Source of the DNA: Verrucomicrobia bacterium UBA1731
Lineage (GTDB): Bacteria; Verrucomicrobiota; Kiritimatiellia; RFP12; UBA1067
Length of the DNA: 13,888 nucleotides
Assembly (NCBI GenBank): GCA_002317575.1
Contig: DCIH01000078.1
Span: 4,214 to 18,101 of the forward strand
Direction of reading: 5' to 3'
This document shows positions 1 through 8,176 of the stretch, piece by piece. Under the pieces are notes generated by a model that saw nothing but the letters and a program-made list of their open reading frames with translations, was not told where the DNA came from and ran no database searches. How positions within the stretch are numbered: the stretch's first letter is position 1; each line of letters opens with the position of its first letter. Both the position numbers and the translations under genes were made by a program.

Positions 1-535
1 CGTTCTCCTTGTCGTATTCGTCGGCCGCGCAACGCGCACCCGTCTGCTGGTGGTCGAAGTCGATGTGCGCGAGTTTGCCGTAGCCGGGGAACTTGCGCAC
101 GGAGAAGTACACCGAACCGTCCTCGCTTTTGTAGGCGACGCCCTTCTCGACGAGCTTCGAGACGAGGTCGATCATCTCCGGCACGTGGTCCGTGGCGGCG
201 GGATAGATCTCGGCGGGCTCGACATTGAGCGCCTTCAGGTCGGCGAAGAACGCGTCCTTGTACGTCTTCGTGTAGTCCGTAAGCGGCACGTTCGCCGCGT
301 TCGCGCCGCGGATCGTCTTGTCGTCCACGTCGGTGAGGTTCATCACCTGCTTCACCTTGTGGCCATTGAACTCGATCGTGCGGCGCAGCACGTCCTCAAA
401 CGTGTACGCGCGGAAATTGCCGATGTGCGCGAAATTGTACACCGTCGGTCCGCACGTGTACATGCGGACCTCGTCGTTCGCGAGGGGCTCAAGCGCCTCG
501 TTCCTCCTCGTCAGCGAATTGAACACTTCCATCAT
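1..535 (-). CDS. cysS: Cysteine--tRNA ligase (CysS), N-terminal part, cut by window edge
   Basis: Class I aminoacyl-tRNA synthetase that charges tRNA-Cys with cysteine in the cytosol. About 178 residues are visible and the 3' end lies outside the window. Motifs seen are YTCGPTVY at residues 26-33 (Cys28 is the expected first zinc ligand that selects cysteine), the HIGH-type ATP signature as HIGNFR at 37-42, and NLTDVDDKTI near 66-75, all typical of CysS. The HIGN variant of HIGH is common in this family and is not a defect. Two tandem ATG codons occur (535 and 532); I chose 535, and a GAAGG Shine-Dalgarno lies about ten bases upstream. The gene starts 16 bases after the ispF stop, so it is probably the third gene of infC-ispF-cysS. 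An ispF-cysS neighbourhood is also known from other bacteria. Identity is certain; only the exact first Met is open. Confidence 0.97.
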   Translation of the reverse strand, partial: MMEVFNSLTRRNEALEPLANDEVRMYTCGPTVYNFAHIGNFRAYTFEDVLRRTIEFNGHKVKQVMNLTDVDDKTIRGANAANVPLTDYTKTYKDAFFADLKALNVEPAEIYPAATDHVPEMIDLVSKLVEKGVAYKSEDGSVYFSVRKFPGYGKLAHIDFDHQQTGARCAADEYDKEN

Positions 536-551
536 TTTCTCGTACCTTCTT

Positions 552-1030
552 TCAGATCTTCTCCACGAGCGATACGCAGTGCACCTCGATGCCCAGGCCC
601 GCCCCCACGGCGTCCATCTTCTCGTTCGTCTTGCCCTTCACCGACACGGCGCCGACCTCGACACCCAGCAATTCCGCCAGCCGCGTGCGCATCGACAGCA
701 CATGCGGCGCGATCTTCGGCTTCTCGCAAACGACCGTGACATCCACATTGCCGACTTTCCAACCGTTCGCCGCGAGCTCCGACACCGTCCGCGCCAGCAG
801 CGTCGCGGAATCCGCCCCCTGCCACTGCGGATCCGTGTCGGGGAAATGCTCGCCAATGTTCCCGAGCGCCACCGCCCCGAGGAGCGCGTCCACCACCGCG
901 TGGATCACCACATCGCCATCGGAATGCGCGACGAGTTTGGGGCAGTTTTCAACCGCAACGCCGCCCAGTTTTTGGACGGCGTGCGGGTCATCGCCAAAGC
1001 GATGCGAATCGTATCCAAAACCGACGCGCA

Positions 1031-1031
<1 letters not shown>
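552..1031 (-). CDS. ispF: 2-C-methyl-D-erythritol 2,4-cyclodiphosphate synthase (IspF)
   Basis: Cytosolic enzyme of the non-mevalonate (MEP) isoprenoid pathway; it cyclises CDP-methylerythritol 2-phosphate to MEcPP with release of CMP. At 159 residues it has the family's full length. It begins with the diagnostic GYDSHRF (Asp8 and His10 are metal ligands), followed by AHSDGDVVIHAV with His44 as third ligand, and GNIGEHFPDTD at 57-67. The late signature KGKTNEKMDAVG replaces the commoner KATTTE form, a variation compatible with the fold. The ATG shares bases with the infC stop (TGATG, 1029-1033), so translation is probably coupled to infC; the upstream SD is weak. A longer reading frame continues upstream but would add unrelated sequence overlapping infC, and the family start is at MRVGFGYD. 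The window therefore points to MEP-type isoprenoid synthesis. No ispD is visible beside it. Confidence 0.97.
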
Positions 1032-1639
<608 letters not shown>

Positions 1640-1642
1640 AAG

Positions 1643-1655
1643 TCACCTCTCCTCT
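1643..1655 (-). promoter_or_regulatory. Strong Shine-Dalgarno deciding the infC start
   Basis: Reading the minus strand, AGGAG and the seven-base GAGGTGA lie back to back. The GAGG core is six bases from the ATC codon at 1639. The next ordinary in-frame start, GTG at 1621, has no SD at usable distance. An in-frame TGA (1643-1645) two codons above the ATC excludes any more upstream start. Confidence 0.8.
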
Positions 1656-1677
1656 TTGTAGTTGATAAAACATGGAA

Positions 1678-1707
1678 ATTTTAGCACAACCAAATCACCA
1701 TTGGCAA
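1678..1707 (-). promoter_or_regulatory. Sigma-70-type promoter for infC-ispF-cysS
   Basis: On the minus strand the -35 box TTGCCA (1702-1707, 5 of 6 to consensus) and the -10 box TAAAAT (1678-1683, 5 of 6) are separated by 18 bases. TGC directly before the -10 gives an extended -10. Transcription would start near 1671, giving a leader of about 30 bases before the ATC start. This is the only AT-rich island in the 146-base gap between rmuC and infC (1640-1785). I saw no convincing rho-independent terminator for rmuC in that gap; a GC-rich imperfect hairpin near 1752-1783 lacks a T-tract. Confidence 0.7.
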
Positions 1708-1785
1708 GTTGTTTGCACGCAAAAACCGCGAAAACTGTTCACACAACCGCTCCCCGCGCGTCTTGCGGAACGCAGGATCGCGGCT

Positions 1786-3012
1786 TCATTGCAACGACGC
1801 GGATTTGAGGTCCCGCGAGGGTTTGCCGCCAAGCGCGAGGATCTTGAGCGCGGGACCTTTGATACACTGTCCTTCGGCTTCGGTCCGCGCGAGGCGCAAC
1901 GCGGTTTCCTGTTTCTCCCGCGCCTTGTCCAGATCGGCGGCGGCGCCCTCAAGCGCCGCAAACAGGCGGTCGACGCGCTCGACGAGCAACTTCGCCTGGC
2001 GGAAGATCTCCTCGCTGTTCTTGTCGGCGTTGTAGGCCGACCACGCGCGGCTCACGAGCAGCATGAAGCCGAAGAGCGTGGCGGGCGTGACGAGCGCGAC
2101 GCCCTTCTTGCCCGCGTAGTCGGTCAGCGCGGGATCCACCTCAAGCGCCGCCTGAAACGCGGCGTCGCACGGCACGAACATCGCGGTGAGCGGCACGTAG
2201 CCGTAGCCCGGACGCGGCGGAACCTGCTTGGCCGGATAGTTCGCCCTGGCGAGTTCGTCCACATGCCGGCGCAGGCTCGCCACATGTTCCGCGAGCGCCG
2301 CCTTGCGTTCGGGTCCGTCCGCCATCCGGTAGGCCTCCGCGTACTTCGTCCAGCTCATCTTGGAGTCGATCACGAGGATCTTCTGCGAACCGGGATCGAA
2401 CACCTGATAGTCCGGAATGCCTTCGCCGCCGCCCCGTTGCGCCACGAAGTGCTCGCCTTCGCGCAATCCGCAGTTCTCGAGCATCTGGCCGAGAATCGCC
2501 TCGCCCCAGTTGCCCTGCTTCTTGTTCGCGCCGGTGACGGCGTTGATGAAATCGCGCGCCGTCTTCCCCACGTCCGCCGTCGTGCCCTGCAGCGCCTTGA
2601 AGCAGTCCTCGAGTTTGACGCCCAGATCGCCGTTCGCCTTGCGCGACGCGTCGGCGGCCTTCTGCACGGCCTCGAGCTGCAGGCGCATCGGCGTCATCAG
2701 ATGCGCCATCTGTTCGCCGTTGCGTTCGGCCAGTTCGCGTTCGCGCGCCTTGAGCGCCTCGTTCGTGGCGTTCGCCACTTCCGCGACGATGCCGCGCACG
2801 GACTCCTTGAACGCGCGTTCGCGGTCCGCCGCGAGCCGTTCGTTCGCAGACCGGTCGTCCGCACGGCCCTGGCGTTCCGCGTCGAGCGCATGTTCCGATA
2901 TCTTCAGCGACGCGCGCAACGCCGCGAAACGGTTCGAAGCCCAAAGCCACGCCACGGCCGCCCCCGCGACAAAACCGGCGACGCCGGCAATCACCATGTG
3001 CACCATGTTCAT
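1786..3012 (-). CDS. rmuC: RmuC family DNA recombination protein
   Basis: RmuC proteins are predicted nucleases of the PD-(D/E)XK fold that limit recombination at inverted repeats; the biochemical role is poorly defined. The 408-residue product has an N-terminal membrane anchor (about residues 5-25), a long charged coiled coil (about 30-150) and the RmuC domain. Motifs seen are QGNWGE at 166-171 and PDYQV with ILVIDSKMSW at about 200-221, where D216 and K218 fit the nuclease-like core. I use the ATG at 3012, seven bases after AAGGAG; other Met codons follow within the same N-terminal segment (3, 6). The apbE stop lies one base upstream, and the SD is inside the apbE 3' end, so the two are co-translated. 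It is the last gene of the long scpA-to-rmuC unit. A weaker alternative is an unrelated coiled-coil anchor protein, but the motifs speak for RmuC. Confidence 0.93.
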   Translation of the reverse strand: MNMVHMVIAGVAGFVAGAAVAWLWASNRFAALRASLKISEHALDAERQGRADDRSANERLAADRERAFKESVRGIVAEVANATNEALKARERELAERNGEQMAHLMTPMRLQLEAVQKAADASRKANGDLGVKLEDCFKALQGTTADVGKTARDFINAVTGANKKQGNWGEAILGQMLENCGLREGEHFVAQRGGGEGIPDYQVFDPGSQKILVIDSKMSWTKYAEAYRMADGPERKAALAEHVASLRRHVDELARANYPAKQVPPRPGYGYVPLTAMFVPCDAAFQAALEVDPALTDYAGKKGVALVTPATLFGFMLLVSRAWSAYNADKNSEEIFRQAKLLVERVDRLFAALEGAAADLDKAREKQETALRLARTEAEGQCIKGPALKILALGGKPSRDLKSASLQ

Positions 3013-3013
3013 A

Positions 3014-3859
3014 TCATGTCTCCTTCCACATTCCAAACGCCGTCAGCGGATCGCGCAAACGGTCCAACACGCGCGGCTGTTCCCGCGCGACGAGCACGCG
3101 CGCGCCCAACGCCGCACAGGCCGCGCGCAATTCGGACGGCGCAAGCGACAGCGCCGCCGTGCTCAACGCGTCCGCCATCGCGCCCGTCGGCGCCAGCGCC
3201 CAGCTCTGCGCCCAGCGCGCGGCCGGCGCGCCGGTGCGCGGATCGCACACGTGCGCGCCCTGGATCTCGAAGCCGCTGCCTGAAAGCGCGCCCGAAGACA
3301 AATCGAGCACCGTGCCGCGCCGCGTGCGGTCCTTCCACCTGCCGCCCACGCCCAGCGGCCACGAAACGCCCGCGCGCGCCGAGACCCGGATCGTGCTCGT
3401 ACCGGCGTCGAGCAGCCAGTCGTCGAGGGCGAACTGCTCGCCCGCGAGGATTTCCGCGCATGCGTCGAGCGCATACCCTTTGCCGATGCCGCCGAAATCG
3501 AGTTCCACGCGCGCCTTCACCGCCACGCGGCCGTGCTCTGGGTCGAGCATCAGGTCTCCGAAATTCCGCGCCTTCACGGTGGGGTCAAACGCGCCGTTCG
3601 TCGCCGCGCACACCTGGGCGCTCGCCACGAGCACGTCCATCGTCTCGCGCGCCACCACGGCCGTGCGGCCGGGCGCGAGACCGCGGATGACGGCCACGTC
3701 GCTCGAGTCGGAGAAGCGCGTAAGCAGGACCTCGAGCGCGTCGATCCGCGCGAAGACGGCCGCCGCCGCGCCGGCGGCGAGCGGCCCGTCCGCGCCACGC
3801 ACCATCAGCGTGAACACCGTGTCCATCGCACGATGCGAGAATTTGAGGGCGTCGTTCAT
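3014..3859 (-). CDS. apbE: FAD:protein FMN transferase (ApbE family)
   Basis: ApbE enzymes move FMN from FAD onto a Thr/Ser of target flavoproteins such as NqrB/NqrC or RnfG/RnfD, with Mg2+. The 281-residue product shows the family motifs in order: AMDTVF near residues 11-16, GAFDPTV at 89-95, ELDFGGIGKGYALD at 119-132, SGSG near 193-196, HVCDPRTG at 203-210 and ADALSTA at 229-235, which holds the metal-ligand Asp. Two points differ from many relatives. The start gives no signal peptide or lipobox, so the protein as read would be cytosolic. Also HVCDPRTG replaces the usual HIIDPRTG. The ATG overlaps the EamA gene stop by four bases (ATGA, 3856-3859). A further upstream start would run into the EamA gene and adds no export signal. 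No Nqr, Rnf or other obvious flavin acceptor is in the window. Confidence 0.93.
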   Translation of the reverse strand: MNDALKFSHRAMDTVFTLMVRGADGPLAAGAAAAVFARIDALEVLLTRFSDSSDVAVIRGLAPGRTAVVARETMDVLVASAQVCAATNGAFDPTVKARNFGDLMLDPEHGRVAVKARVELDFGGIGKGYALDACAEILAGEQFALDDWLLDAGTSTIRVSARAGVSWPLGVGGRWKDRTRRGTVLDLSSGALSGSGFEIQGAHVCDPRTGAPAARWAQSWALAPTGAMADALSTAALSLAPSELRAACAALGARVLVAREQPRVLDRLRDPLTAFGMWKET

Positions 3860-4725
3860 TTTCGGCAGACGTCGCAAAGTTGCGCGAAGAGAACGGCCGT
3901 GAACACGATCGCGCACCCGGCCAGCTGCCGCGGCGCAAGCACATCATGCATGAACAGCCATCCGAACAGCGCGGCGAATGTCGATTCCAAGGACATCAGA
4001 ATCGCCGCGAGCGGCGCGGCGACGCGTTTCTGGCCCACGCTCTGGAGCGTGTAGCCGATGCCGGACGAGATGAACCCGCAAAACAAGATCGCTCCCGCGC
4101 CCGCGCGGACGTTTCCCCAGCCGATCAAGGCACGTTCCGACGGCAACAGCATGAACGGCAGCGACAGCAGCGCGCACGTGAAGAACTGGATCGCGCAGAT
4201 CCTGAGAACGTCAACGCCCGGCTTCGGCATCCAGTGGTCCACCACCAGCACGTCGACGCCGAACGCAAGCGCGCACGCGAGACTGAGGAGTTCGCCACGG
4301 CCCATGCCGCCACACCAGCCGTCCGTCACGCAGATGAGATACGTTCCGACGACGGCCGCCGCGACGCCGACCCACGTGGTCCAGGCAGGACGACGGCCCA
4401 ACAGGAATCCGACGACCGGCACGGCAAGCACGTAGTTCGTAGTGAGAAACGCGCACACGCCCGGCGAACAGTCACCGATGCCGACCTGCTGCAGAGACAT
4501 GCCCGCGAAGAGCGCCACGCCGCACCACCAGCCGCCCACCCAGTTGTTGCGGTGCGGAACCGCCTTCTGGCGGCGGAAAAGGCCCAGTCCCAGGAGAAAC
4601 AATCCGGCGAGCACGTTGCGGTAGAATGTGAAGGCAAAGGGACCCACGTGGTCCATGCCCAGCTTCTGGGCGATGAACGCCCCGCCCCAGATCACGGCCG
4701 TCAACAACAAAGCCAAAGCGCCCAT
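3856..4725 (-). CDS. EamA/DMT-superfamily transporter
   Basis: Integral inner-membrane protein of 289 residues with about ten hydrophobic segments, arranged as two five-helix halves as expected for the drug/metabolite transporter superfamily. The first half opens with ALLLTAVIWGGAFIAQKLG and TFYRNVLAGLFLL, the typical EamA repeat pattern; the second half has ALAFGVDVLVVDHW and, near the end, LAAILMSLESTFAALFGWLF, the usual 'E at helix 9' segment. Family members export amino acids, purines, sugars or other metabolites. Nothing here fixes the substrate, so no gene name is given. The ATG at 4725 has AAGGA nine bases upstream; this SD overlaps the end of rlmN, whose stop is 13 bases before the start. 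The 3' end overlaps apbE by four bases. Some Cys residues in loops are notable but of unknown meaning. Confidence 0.9.
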   Translation of the reverse strand: MGALALLLTAVIWGGAFIAQKLGMDHVGPFAFTFYRNVLAGLFLLGLGLFRRQKAVPHRNNWVGGWWCGVALFAGMSLQQVGIGDCSPGVCAFLTTNYVLAVPVVGFLLGRRPAWTTWVGVAAAVVGTYLICVTDGWCGGMGRGELLSLACALAFGVDVLVVDHWMPKPGVDVLRICAIQFFTCALLSLPFMLLPSERALIGWGNVRAGAGAILFCGFISSGIGYTLQSVGQKRVAAPLAAILMSLESTFAALFGWLFMHDVLAPRQLAGCAIVFTAVLFAQLCDVCRK

Positions 4726-4738
4726 GCCGAAACGTCCT

Positions 4739-5791
4739 TTACGCGTTCTTCTCGAGCGTGCGCAAACGCAGTTGTCCGCAGGCGGCGTTCTTGTCCTTGC
4801 CGCGGCTGCGGCGGAGCATCGTCTGGACGCGGTTCTTCATGAGGACATCCAGGAACATGAGCAGCGTCGCCTCGTCGGGCGTCTTGAAATCGGGACGGTG
4901 GTCCACCGGCGAAAGCGGAATGAGATTCACCTTCGCCATAGGAACCTTCTTCACCTGGCGCGCGAGCTCTTCCGCGCAGGCGCGCGAATCGTTCACGCCC
5001 TTGATCACGGTGTACTCGAAGGTGATGATCCGCTTGGTGGCGAGCGTGTAGTCGCGGCAGGCCTCCAGCAGTTCCGCGATCGGCCAGCGGCGGTTCACCG
5101 GCATCAGTTCGTTGCGGAGTTCGTCGTTCGGCGCGTGCAGGGAAACGGACAACTCGAACTGCAGGCCTTCCGCGGCGAGCTTCTTGAAGCCGGGCACGAC
5201 GCCGCAGGTGGAGAGCGTGATGTGGCGCGCGCCGAGGTTGGGTCCGCGGCCGGCGTTGATCAGTTTCAGCGCGCGCATCGTCTCGTCGTAATTGGCGAAC
5301 GGTTCGCCCATGCCCATCACCACGAGATTGGTGAGCGTGCCGTACTTGCGCGCGGCCATCACCTCGGCGACGATTTCGTGCGCCGCGAGACTGCGCACCA
5401 CGCCGCGCGCGCCGCTGGCGCAGAAGGCGCATCCCATCGCGCAGCCGATCTGGCTCGAGACGCACTGCGTCAGGCGCGTCAATTCGCCGCCGTCCCTGGC
5501 GAACGCGGGTATGACCACGGTCTCCACGAGGTTGCCGTCCGCCATCTTCAGGAGCAGTTTCACGGTGCCGTCGTCCGAACGGTCGGCGGCAACCTCCTCG
5601 GCGGGCGTGATCGGGAATTCGCGCTTGAGCTCCTCGCGGAATTCCTTCGGGAGCGTCGTCGCCTGGTCCCAGTCCGTGATCCAGTCGCGGTAGAGCGACT
5701 GGAGGATCTGGTCGGCGCGGAACGCACGCATGCCGCGCGCCTGCAGCAGCGTCTTCCACTCGTCCGGCAAAATGGACCACGCATTCGTCAT
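4739..5791 (-). CDS. rlmN: Dual-specificity RNA methyltransferase RlmN
   Basis: Radical SAM enzyme that methylates C2 of A2503 in 23S rRNA and A37 in some tRNAs. The 350-residue product has the family length. Seen are ETVVIP at 90-95 (substrate-binding Glu region), the 4Fe-4S motif CX3CX2C as Cys117, Cys121 and Cys124, GMGEP at 160-164, the STCG and SLHAPND segments at about 194-223, and AACGQL at 336-341, whose Cys338 matches the methyl-carrying cysteine of the family. Both mechanistic cysteine sets are present, so it should be active. The related Cfr resistance enzyme targets C8; the sequence fits RlmN better, though motif reading alone cannot fully separate them. I chose the ATG at 5791, five bases after AAGGGA; another ATG at 5797 sits too close to that SD. 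The GT2 stop lies two bases upstream. Confidence 0.96.
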   Translation of the reverse strand: MTNAWSILPDEWKTLLQARGMRAFRADQILQSLYRDWITDWDQATTLPKEFREELKREFPITPAEEVAADRSDDGTVKLLLKMADGNLVETVVIPAFARDGGELTRLTQCVSSQIGCAMGCAFCASGARGVVRSLAAHEIVAEVMAARKYGTLTNLVVMGMGEPFANYDETMRALKLINAGRGPNLGARHITLSTCGVVPGFKKLAAEGLQFELSVSLHAPNDELRNELMPVNRRWPIAELLEACRDYTLATKRIITFEYTVIKGVNDSRACAEELARQVKKVPMAKVNLIPLSPVDHRPDFKTPDEATLLMFLDVLMKNRVQTMLRRSRGKDKNAACGQLRLRTLEKNA

Positions 5792-5793
5792 CG

Positions 5794-6588
5794 TCATCCC
5801 TTGAACGCGTATCCAAGCGCCTTGTAGAACATCTTCGGCAGCATCATCGGAAGACACGAGAAGATGCCATTCGCGCGCAATCCGCGCACGTTCCAGACAT
5901 TCTGGCGGAACACGGCGCCCAGACTTGCCGTCGAAAGGCCGCCCATGCGCATGCCCACGAGACACGCGGGCAGATAGCGCGTGCGGATGCCACCCTTCAC
6001 GAAACAACGCACGAGCCATTCGAAATCCGCCGCCGTTCCAAACAGAAGCCGCCCCGTCTTCGGATCGCGTTCGGAACGGTAATCGCCCAGCCGGGCGATC
6101 AACGAACGGCGCACATAGACGCTGGGATGCGGCGGCATGTACCCCCAGCGCGCCATCCACGGCTTCCAGCCGTTGGAGGAATAATAGCGGCGCACCGTCT
6201 TGAGATCATCCTCGACGAAACGGATGTCGGCGTGGACGGCATCCACATCCGGATCGAACGCGGAGGCGACCTTCTCCAGCACATGGTCGTCGTACAGGAA
6301 ATCGTCCGTATTGAGGATGCCCACGACGTCGCCCGTCGCCATCGCCATGCCCTTGTTGATGGCGTCGTACATGCCGTCGTCCTTTTCGGAAATCCAGCGG
6401 AACGCGAAATCCGCGCGGCCGGCGACGCTGCGCTCGAAGTCCCGCAGCAGCTCGACGGTGCCGTCCGTGCTGGCGCCGTCCACCACGATGTACTCGATCG
6501 CGGCGCCGCGCTGACGGCGCACGCTCTCGAGGGCGGTGCGCATGACGCCGGCGCGGTTCAGGCTCGCGGTGACGAGGGATATCTTCAC
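5794..6588 (-). CDS. Family 2 glycosyltransferase (WcaE/WfgS-like)
   Basis: Inverting GT-A glycosyltransferase of 264 residues, probably adding a sugar to an envelope polysaccharide from a nucleotide-sugar donor on the cytosolic face. Motifs seen are SLVTASLN at 4-11, DGASTDGT at 37-44, SEKDDGMYDAINKG at 67-80, NTDD at 93-96 (DXD-type metal site), MPPHPSVYVRR at 151-161 and AADFEW at 186-191 (acceptor side / catalytic Asp region). The combination SE-D-G-YDA-NKG plus N(S/T)DD is typical of the WcaE/WfgS-like branch of GT2. The start is GTG at 6588, overlapping the hemB stop as GTGA (6585-6588), with AAGGTG about eight bases upstream; the longer frame upstream lacks family similarity. It sits alone between hemB and rlmN, away from any sugar-biosynthesis cluster in view. 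Donor and acceptor cannot be told. Confidence 0.92.
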   Translation of the reverse strand: MKISLVTASLNRAGVMRTALESVRRQRGAAIEYIVVDGASTDGTVELLRDFERSVAGRADFAFRWISEKDDGMYDAINKGMAMATGDVVGILNTDDFLYDDHVLEKVASAFDPDVDAVHADIRFVEDDLKTVRRYYSSNGWKPWMARWGYMPPHPSVYVRRSLIARLGDYRSERDPKTGRLLFGTAADFEWLVRCFVKGGIRTRYLPACLVGMRMGGLSTASLGAVFRQNVWNVRGLRANGIFSCLPMMLPKMFYKALGYAFKG

Positions 6589-7550
6589 GCGGGAAACACC
6601 TTGTCGTAATACGGCGCCCAATAGGAAATGACCTGCGTGGCGCCGGCGCGGAAGATGGCGTAGAGCGATTCGCGCGCCGCCGCGTAGAGATCGCACTGTC
6701 CGGCGGCGGCGGCGGCGTGGATCATCGAATATTCGCCCGAGACGTTGTACGCCATCACGGGCAACAGCGTGCGCGCGCGCACCTCCTTGATCAGATCGAG
6801 ATACCACAGCGCCGGTTTCACCATGAGCGCGTCGGCGCCTTCCGCTTCATCGAGCAGCGATTCGCGCACGGCCGTCCCGAAGTCGCGGTACGACGCCTGA
6901 TACCCCTGGCGGTCGCCCTGGCCGGGAGCGGAATTCTCGGCGTCGCGAAAAGGCCCGTACATGGTGGACGCGAACTTCGTGGAATAGGCGACGAGCAGCG
7001 TCTTCATGAAGCCCTCGTCGTCCAGCGCCGCGCGGATGGCCGCGATCTGGCCGTCCATCATCGCGGAGGGCGCGACGCCGTCCGCGCCGGCGCGGGCGTG
7101 GCACACGGCCACGCGCGCGAGCATTTCGCAGGCGGCGTCGTTGTCCACGTCGCCGTCGGCGTCGCGGGGGCCGCAATGTCCGTGCGACGTGTACGCGCAC
7201 AGACACACGTCCGTGAGCACCACGAGATCGGGAAACCGTTCCTTCAACACGGGAATCGCGCGTGCCACCACGCCGTGCGGATCGGCCGCAAGCGACCCGA
7301 GTTCATCCTTCTCCCCGCACCCCTCTTCGACCTGACCGAAGAGCAGCACGCTCCTGACGCCCGACGGAAACTCCTCCACCAGACGATCGACGGACCAGCG
7401 GTACTGGCCGGGCATGGACGCGATTTCCTCTTTGCGGTTTTTGCCTTCGACCAGGAACACGGGCCAGATGAACTGGCACGCGTCAGGTCTGGGCATCGCG
7501 AACAGATCGCGGATCGCCGCCGTGCGGCGCAATCTCCTCAATCGCTGCAT
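6585..7550 (-). CDS. hemB: Delta-aminolevulinic acid dehydratase / porphobilinogen synthase (HemB)
   Basis: Condenses two 5-aminolevulinate molecules to porphobilinogen, the second common step of tetrapyrrole synthesis, in the cytosol as an octamer. The 321-residue product is of normal length. It has DVCLCAYTSHGHCG at 114-127, the zinc-type site with Cys116, Cys118 and Cys126 rather than the Asp-rich magnesium form. The two active-site lysines are seen in AYSTKFAST (Lys192) and MVKPALWYLD (Lys245, the Schiff-base lysine). GPFRDAENSAP and NVSGEYSMI are also family segments. The ATG at 7550 begins seven bases after the LysM lipoprotein stop; its SD is weak, consistent with coupled translation. 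The 3' end overlaps the GT2 start by four bases. No other heme genes are in the window, so hemB is isolated from its pathway here. Confidence 0.97.
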   Translation of the reverse strand: MQRLRRLRRTAAIRDLFAMPRPDACQFIWPVFLVEGKNRKEEIASMPGQYRWSVDRLVEEFPSGVRSVLLFGQVEEGCGEKDELGSLAADPHGVVARAIPVLKERFPDLVVLTDVCLCAYTSHGHCGPRDADGDVDNDAACEMLARVAVCHARAGADGVAPSAMMDGQIAAIRAALDDEGFMKTLLVAYSTKFASTMYGPFRDAENSAPGQGDRQGYQASYRDFGTAVRESLLDEAEGADALMVKPALWYLDLIKEVRARTLLPVMAYNVSGEYSMIHAAAAAGQCDLYAAARESLYAIFRAGATQVISYWAPYYDKVFPA

Positions 7551-7557
7551 GGCCCGC

Positions 7558-8157
7558 TCACTTCTCGGGAACGACGACCGTCTGGCCGACTTTCAGCCGC
7601 TCCGGCTTCAGGCCGGGATTGAATTCCAGCACGCGCGCGACAGTCACGCCGTAGCCGCGCGCGATTTCGGAAAGCGTCTGGCCGGGTTCCACGACGTGGT
7701 TGTACACTTTTCCGGTGGGCGACACGGGCGCCGCGGCGACGGCCGTCGATCCGTCGCGGGAGGAGCGCGCGCCGCCTTTTCTGTCGATGCTGGCGATGCG
7801 CGCGTCTTGAGCGGCAAGGCGCTCGTTCTGCTTCGCCAACAGCGGCTCAAGCTTCTGCATCAGGTCCTTGACGACATCCCCGCGCAATGCGTCCTGCCGG
7901 CGCTTCAACTCGCCCAGTTCGGCGCGCAGCGCCGCCACTTCGGCCTTGACGTCGTTCGCCCGACCGGATGACTCGATGCGCGACAACCGGGCCGACAACG
8001 ATTCCTGCGACGCCTGGAGCTGGTCGAACTGCTGCACGAGCCGAGGCACTTCGGCCAAGGCCTGGCGTTCCTGATACGCCACGCGGGCGTCGGCCTTCCC
8101 CTGGGCGAAGACGCATCCGGCCAGCATGGCCGCGAAAACGAAAACCGGCTTTTTCAC
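7558..8157 (-). CDS. LysM-domain lipoprotein with coiled coil
   Basis: Predicted envelope protein of 199 residues. It starts at GTG 8157, which has a strong GAGGGGGTG SD just upstream, and this start exposes a short lipoprotein signal: Lys-Lys, a hydrophobic core and the lipobox LAGC with Cys15 as lipid site. A longer upstream frame would bury the signal. After the signal comes a coiled coil (about 30-125), a Ser/Ala/Pro linker and a C-terminal LysM domain (about 151-197) with VVEPGQTLSEIARGYGV and NPGLKP, which should bind the N-acetylglucosamine-containing glycan of peptidoglycan. The layout, membrane anchor to cell wall, suggests a spacer or tether between membrane and wall, perhaps like the coiled-coil part of CpoB/YbgF; that is inference. 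No catalytic domain is present. It ends seven bases before hemB and follows a small membrane protein gene by 19 bases. Confidence 0.88.
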   Translation of the reverse strand: MKKPVFVFAAMLAGCVFAQGKADARVAYQERQALAEVPRLVQQFDQLQASQESLSARLSRIESSGRANDVKAEVAALRAELGELKRRQDALRGDVVKDLMQKLEPLLAKQNERLAAQDARIASIDRKGGARSSRDGSTAVAAAPVSPTGKVYNHVVEPGQTLSEIARGYGVTVARVLEFNPGLKPERLKVGQTVVVPEK

Positions 8158-8176
8158 AAAACACCCCCTCAAGAAT

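Noticed and set aside
1752..1783. Possible rho-independent terminator after rmuC.
   Set aside because: The hairpin is imperfect with a bulge and no T-tract follows, so I do not call it.
1672..3690. A 672-codon open frame on the plus strand across infC upstream, rmuC and apbE.
   Set aside because: It is a shadow of GC-rich codon use on the minus strand, is Arg/Ala/Pro-rich, matches no family I recognise, and lies opposite two clear genes.
4628..5827. A 399-codon plus-strand frame opposite rlmN.
   Set aside because: rlmN has all its catalytic motifs on the minus strand; the antisense frame is low-complexity and Arg/His-rich.
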